From the NCBI GenBank assembly GCA_030062745.1, contig CP099846.1:22613701-22677700 (forward strand): a DNA stretch of 64,000 nt, in the 5' to 3' direction. The notes under the pieces are model-generated. The model was not told the DNA's origin. It made no database searches and was given only the letters and a program-made list of their open reading frames with translations. Source of the stretch: Capitulum mitella (lineage: Eukaryota; Arthropoda; Thecostraca; Pollicipedomorpha; Pollicipedidae). Every line of letters starts with the position of its first letter. The stretch's first letter is position 1. This document shows positions 60,068 to 64,000 of the stretch, piece by piece. The position numbers and the translations under genes are program-made.

Positions 60068-60867
60068 TCTCTCTATGCCGGTAGAAGCTTACGCTTGCAC
60101 ACAAAAGACCGACATTAACATCACACTCCATCAGAGTATCATGTTGATCCTTATCCTGGGTGTGCAAACCTAAGCTTCTCCCAGCGTGAAGAACATTGCT
60201 CATTTTCGCAATCATGGTCCGATGACCTTGACCTTGACACCTGCCGTCGTCGGTAAGAGTGGCCGGCCTTCCCCGGTGAGAAACGGCAGTCGGTGCTGGG
60301 CAGCTGTCGCCTTCGCATAGTAGTTGCTGTTATTTGTCTATTCATTTGTCTACACTTTGACCTGCTGTCTTGACTGCGTCAGGACATAACAAATCAAATA
60401 TATCAAATGTATAAAAAACAAATGCATCATCTGCCGTCGGCCTGGAATAACGAAGAATCGCCGTTTGTCTTGTTTGTCTTCCTTAGACATTGAGTATCAA
60501 TGTTTTCTCGTGGGTGTGTTCGTTCCGGGAGCGAACACAGGGAACACAGGGAAGCGCCATGAAGAGAAAAACATCACTGCACCATCCAAACGACACCCCA
60601 TCCGAGTGTCGTAAGTAGTCCAATCGTTTAAACACAACTCTCGCTCTTCCCGCCCCCCCCCCCCGGCCCGAAGTGAGGGCAAACACATACCGGTATCATG
60701 CGGGTAAGATACATTATCTCAGAAGCCCTCGAATCGCCCACTGTATGGCTCTAATTCGCAGCCACTGGGTCGGCTACCGAGCAGGAGCGAGGGCCTGCTC
60801 TGCCGAGCGCGATTCCAAACGATCCGACAGCGTTTCCAACGGCGTTTCGAAGAGTCGCCCGGTCATC
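60068..60867 (+). promoter_or_regulatory. Conserved upstream flank of SLC17 copy C (putative promoter/leader)
   Basis: Homologous to the flanks of copies A and B. It has a C13 tract (about 60651-60664). From 60673 an ATG-initiated frame of 65 codons runs into the SLC17 start in frame, ending in KRSDSVSNGVSKSRPVI. A candidate acceptor word TCTAATTCGCAG ends near 60762. Confidence 0.45.
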
Positions 60868-62376
60868 ATGACGAACATCGTGCTACGCGTGTTGCCGGTG
60901 CGTTACGTGGTGGTCACGATGGCCTTCTTCGGTTTCGTGATCAACTACATGCTGCGCAACAACATCAATCTGGCCATCGTGGCCATGGTGAACCACACGG
61001 CGGTCAACTCTTCCGACACCAGCGGCCAGAGTGACGGGCCGTTCGTCTGGGACGAGAACATCGTCGGCCTGATCCTTGGGCAGCTTCTACTACGGCTACA
61101 TCTGCACCCAAGTGATTGGCGGCCGTGCCGCCGAGATGTCCAGCGTCAAATACATCTACGGCATCTCGCTGCTGTCGGCCGGCGTGCTGACGTTCCTGAT
61201 TCCGAGCGTCGCCTACTGGGACTACCGTGCGCTTGTCGCCATCCGCATCGGCATGGGCTTTGTGCTGGGCGTCGGTTTCCCGTCCGGTTACGCGCTGCTG
61301 CGTGCCTGGGCGCCTCCCAACGAGCGCAGCACGGTAGTTTCGTTGAGTATCAGCGCATCCAACGTCGGCACCGCCATCACCATGCCCCTGGCGTCATTCA
61401 TCATCAACCGGATCAGCTGGGAGGCCGTGTTCTACATCCAGGGCTCACTCGCGCTTGTATGGTTTATCTTCTGGGTGCTGCTGGTGTACAACGGACCCGA
61501 ACAGCACCGCTTCATCACCGACAAGGAGAGAGACTTCATTATGACCGCCATCGGCAACGAACGCTCCACTAGACGACTGCCACTGCCGTGGAAGGAGGTG
61601 TTGACTTCACCGCCTGTGTGGTCTCTCGTCGTCGCCAATTTCTGCAACAACTGGGGCTACTACACTTTGCTGAACGACCTGCCACAGTATTTCAGCAACG
61701 TTCTTGACAAGGACATTTCTTCCAACGCCATCTTCGCCTCGCTACCCTTCCTGTTGACATTCATCTTCTCAATGGCGTACGGCGCGTTCAGTGACTATCT
61801 GCGAAAGAAGGAGCTGATGAAGATCAACAACATACGGCGTATGGCGCAGTTCACGTCACAGACGTTGGGCGCCGTCGCACTGGTGTGCATTGCCTTCCTC
61901 GGCGAGCACGAGGTGGTCGTCGAGGTGTTGCTGTTCATCGGCATCGGTCTGTTCGGCGCCGGCTACACGGGCTGGCAGAGTGCTCCCATGGACATGTCGC
62001 CCAACTATGCTGGCACGCTGTACGGCATATCCAACACCTTCGGCAGTATTCCGGGCTTCTTGGCCCCTCTGGTGGTCGGCGCCTTGACTGAAGGCCAGGA
62101 GACACTGGACCGTTGGCGGTACTGCTTCCTGCTGCCGGCGGCGCTCATGGTCTTCGACACCATCATTTTCTTTGTATTTGGTAGCTCTGAGGAGCAGTCG
62201 TGGAACAGGAAGTTTTATAACCCTGACGAGGAGAAGAGAATGACGGTGAGACGAAACCGGCGGATACGGGGTCTCTGGATAAGGGAGCGTTGGAGATGGT
62301 TGCGGTGGAGGAAAATGACAAAAAGCCTCAGGAGCATTTGGGTAACTTTAACGATGGCTTTGAAGCGTCATCATAA
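60868..62376 (+). pseudogene. SLC17 transporter copy C, two compensating frameshifts
   Basis: From ATG 60868 to TAA 62374-62376 is 1509 bp, exactly 503 codons, the expected length. Two single-base changes nevertheless break the frame. An extra base lies near 61073-61076 (GATCCTTGGG against GATCTTGGG in B and GATCCTGGG in A), after residue 68. A missing base lies near 62229-62240, in the acidic tail. Between them the frame starting at 61076 reads the transporter cleanly (GSFYYGYICTQVIGG, SGYALLRAWAPPNERS, PWKEVLTSPPVW, all later membrane segments). Corrected, the product would be 502 residues, five more than B in the tail. The very clean remaining sequence suggests either very recent inactivation or sequencing error. 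Role as for copy B. Confidence 0.85.
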
Positions 62377-62528
62377 GAACCTGACAGCCAAACTTTTTCG
62401 AAAATATAGGTGAAGATGCCAGGCTATGGCGCCCAGGAGGAGTTGCATTCCAATTCCTCCAACAGTTGACGTTACGGTTTTCATGATGTAGACTGTTGCC
62501 TGACCTGACTGTGTGAATGAGTTGTGCG

Positions 62529-62534
62529 AATAAA
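62529..62534 (+). terminator. Poly(A) signal of SLC17 copy C
   Basis: AATAAA about 150 bp after the stop, equivalent to that of copy B. Confidence 0.6.
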
Positions 62535-63080
62535 TCTCTCGTTTTGTATGCAGTCACTAAGATGCATGTATGAAGGGCAGATGATGGCAGGATTGAATTT
62601 CCTACTATATTCAACCACGGCGTATATTGGAGTGGAGTCACTAATCACGGGTGTCGTTTTCTGTAGTCCTGATAGCGCCAGAGCCCTGCCAGTGTTGGTT
62701 TGGGCCCTACTGTTGTTCCTCTGAACCCTATCAACGTTGTTTTTACTACATATCTGAAATCATAGATATTTCGCATAAAATCCACATGGAATATATGCAT
62801 ATGTATGTATATGTATGTATGTGTATGCGGGGAGATTTGGGTAATATAGGACGCTTGATTAAAATCAGTGGCAGCTTATTTATGCATGGCCGTAAATTAG
62901 CCAGAAGACATTCCGATGAAAGGCCATCCCTAAATCTATAATGCTCCATCCTGTATTGCTGCCCTGAACGTTCGTTTGTCCGCAATAATTTCTAAGAGTA
63001 AAGTTTGGATTTGGGTATTTCTTGACCCGCCCGGTAATTTTGGACAGTAGTCAATATTATCGCCAGCAGCGCGCCACTCC

Positions 63081-63284
63081 TGCCGTCGACTCTCTCTATC
63101 GCAGTTGCTGCTGCTGACGTCAGTCGCCGGTGTTCGGCATGCCGTATCATAGCTCCTGATGTTATCTAGTGTACCTACTTGACGTCTGCGGGGAGAATTC
63201 GTATCGGTATGTTCTTTTTATGAAGTAAGTAACCATATAGCTAATTACGTGTGAAGTATGTGAGAACTGTCAATGTCTGTTTTG
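63081..63284. other. No gene recognised
   Basis: Unique sequence after the end of unit 2. Confidence 0.4.
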
Positions 63285-63600
63285 GGGAAAGCCTCCTAGG
63301 GCAATGAGGGGGCTTTCTTCGGCGACCAAATTACCTCTTACGACGATTGGAGTCTCTGTGTGACGAAGAAGAACTCTTTGTATTGATTACTCCCGTATCT
63401 GTGACAGAGAATTAGCCTCCTGTGATAGAAAGAGACCTTCTCTGTCGGTAAGTGGAGGTCTGTTGTGGCGATGAGAAAGACTTCTTTGATGGTGAACAGC
63501 CTCCTGTAGCGTTCTAGAGGTCTTCTCGGGGGCGAAGGGCCTCCTGTGGACGTGAAATGGCCTGCTGTGGCGATATGGTGCCTCCTGGAAAGGTGAGTGT
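63285..63600. repeat. Degenerate minisatellite, GCCTCCTGTGGCGATGA type
   Basis: About ten diverged units of roughly 30-36 bp with cores such as GCCTCCTGTGATAGAAAGAG, GCCTCCTGTAGCG and GCCTCCTGTGGACGTGAAAT. The 3' half is clearest. A 114-codon frame starting at 63557 partly overlaps it and is not a gene. Confidence 0.6.
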
Positions 63601-63686
63601 TTCCTCTTATGGGGAGCGGCGCCGCTGGAGTCTGGCGGCGAGCCTTCTTGTGTTAAACAAGTGCCCTGCCAGTGTGACGGCGTTAA

Positions 63687-64000
63687 CTCTATTCCAGGCA
63701 GGGGGGGAGGGAATCCGCCCCCTTCCCTTGGGTTTTTTGCTTGCCAATTACAGGCTTTTTAACGCAGCTTTACAAAACTTGGTGACTTTTCCTAGCTATT
63801 CTTTCTACGTGCCGTCACAAAATTTCAAAATTTATTTTGCTCAGGGGCGGAGCCAGGCAACGTTTTTGGGAGGCACCTCATGCCATTTTTGGCCATGTTG
63901 AGGGTAAAAGGAAAATGTCTGCCAAAAACAGAGTTTTAAAGTTAGAACTTAAAACTTTATATGGATGTATAGCTAAATAGTTGGGCAATGTGCAGATGTA
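63687..64000 (+). mobile_element. Non-autonomous piggyBac-like element, copy 3 (cut by window end)
   Basis: Preceded by TTAA (63683-63686), with terminus CTCTATTCCAGG (one change from CCCTATTCC). The 314 bp present follow copy 2 from 38379 almost base for base, with scattered substitutions. The right end lies outside the window. Confidence 0.8.

Larger units (their letters stand above)
56215..63080 (+). repeat. Tandem segmental duplication, unit 2
   Basis: Collinear with unit 1: R at 56215-56420, spacer S 56420-59775 (enlarged by the LINE at 56841-58000), second R to about 60060, upstream flank, SLC17 copy C, and downstream flank to about 63080, where similarity ends near CCAGCAGCGCGCCAC. 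Without the insertions the two units are nearly the same length. Confidence 0.75.

Overview
This is a eukaryotic window, most likely from an arthropod and plausibly a crustacean. The evidence is a Frizzled of the Fz5/8 class, SLC17 transporters, several kinds of non-LTR and DNA transposon, poly(A) signals, microsatellites, and a CCTAA/TTAGG-type repeat patch like the arthropod telomere unit. There are no operons and no CRISPR array, and I recognised no tRNA or rRNA gene. The species is not identifiable from the sequence alone.

Layout. 1-31.9 kb is GC-rich in blocks and almost gene-free. Its one convincing gene is an uninterrupted 583-codon Frizzled (8746-10497, minus strand), surrounded by CpG-rich noncoding DNA. 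The rest of this half holds degenerate minisatellites (1.7, 12.8 and 27.4 kb), a CT microsatellite (23 kb), poly-C tracts and a few mobile-element-like patches (19.0-19.7 kb, 21.1-21.4 kb).

31.9-46 kb is a transposon graveyard. It has two TTAA-flanked, piggyBac-like non-autonomous elements in opposite orientations (a third runs off the right end of the window), a decayed inverted SLC17 copy, a decayed LINE reverse transcriptase and a 150-bp tandem repeat. The most interesting object is a roughly 5.5-kb DNA transposon (40522-46020). It has about 0.5-kb terminal inverted repeats and a decayed gene for the uncharacterised invertebrate protein family marked by SGTHSV and HGKxxCDGIGG motifs. A LINE fragment sits inside its left inverted repeat.

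48.0-63.1 kb is a tandem segmental duplication built around an intronless SLC17 (sialin/VGLUT-like) transporter. Copy A is truncated. Copy B has all membrane segments and one homopolymer frameshift in the tail. Copy C has two single-base frameshifts that cancel in length. The two roughly 6.5-6.9 kb units align nearly end to end. Insertions found in only one unit (a 1.16-kb LINE with a 6-bp target duplication in unit 2, and a roughly 0.8-kb sequence with CCTAA repeats in unit 1) show that transposition continued after the duplication. Many of these repeats carry AGGTCA / TCAAGGTCA nuclear-receptor half-sites.

The genes do not form a common pathway. Frizzled is a Wnt receptor and the SLC17 proteins are organic-anion/phosphate transporters.
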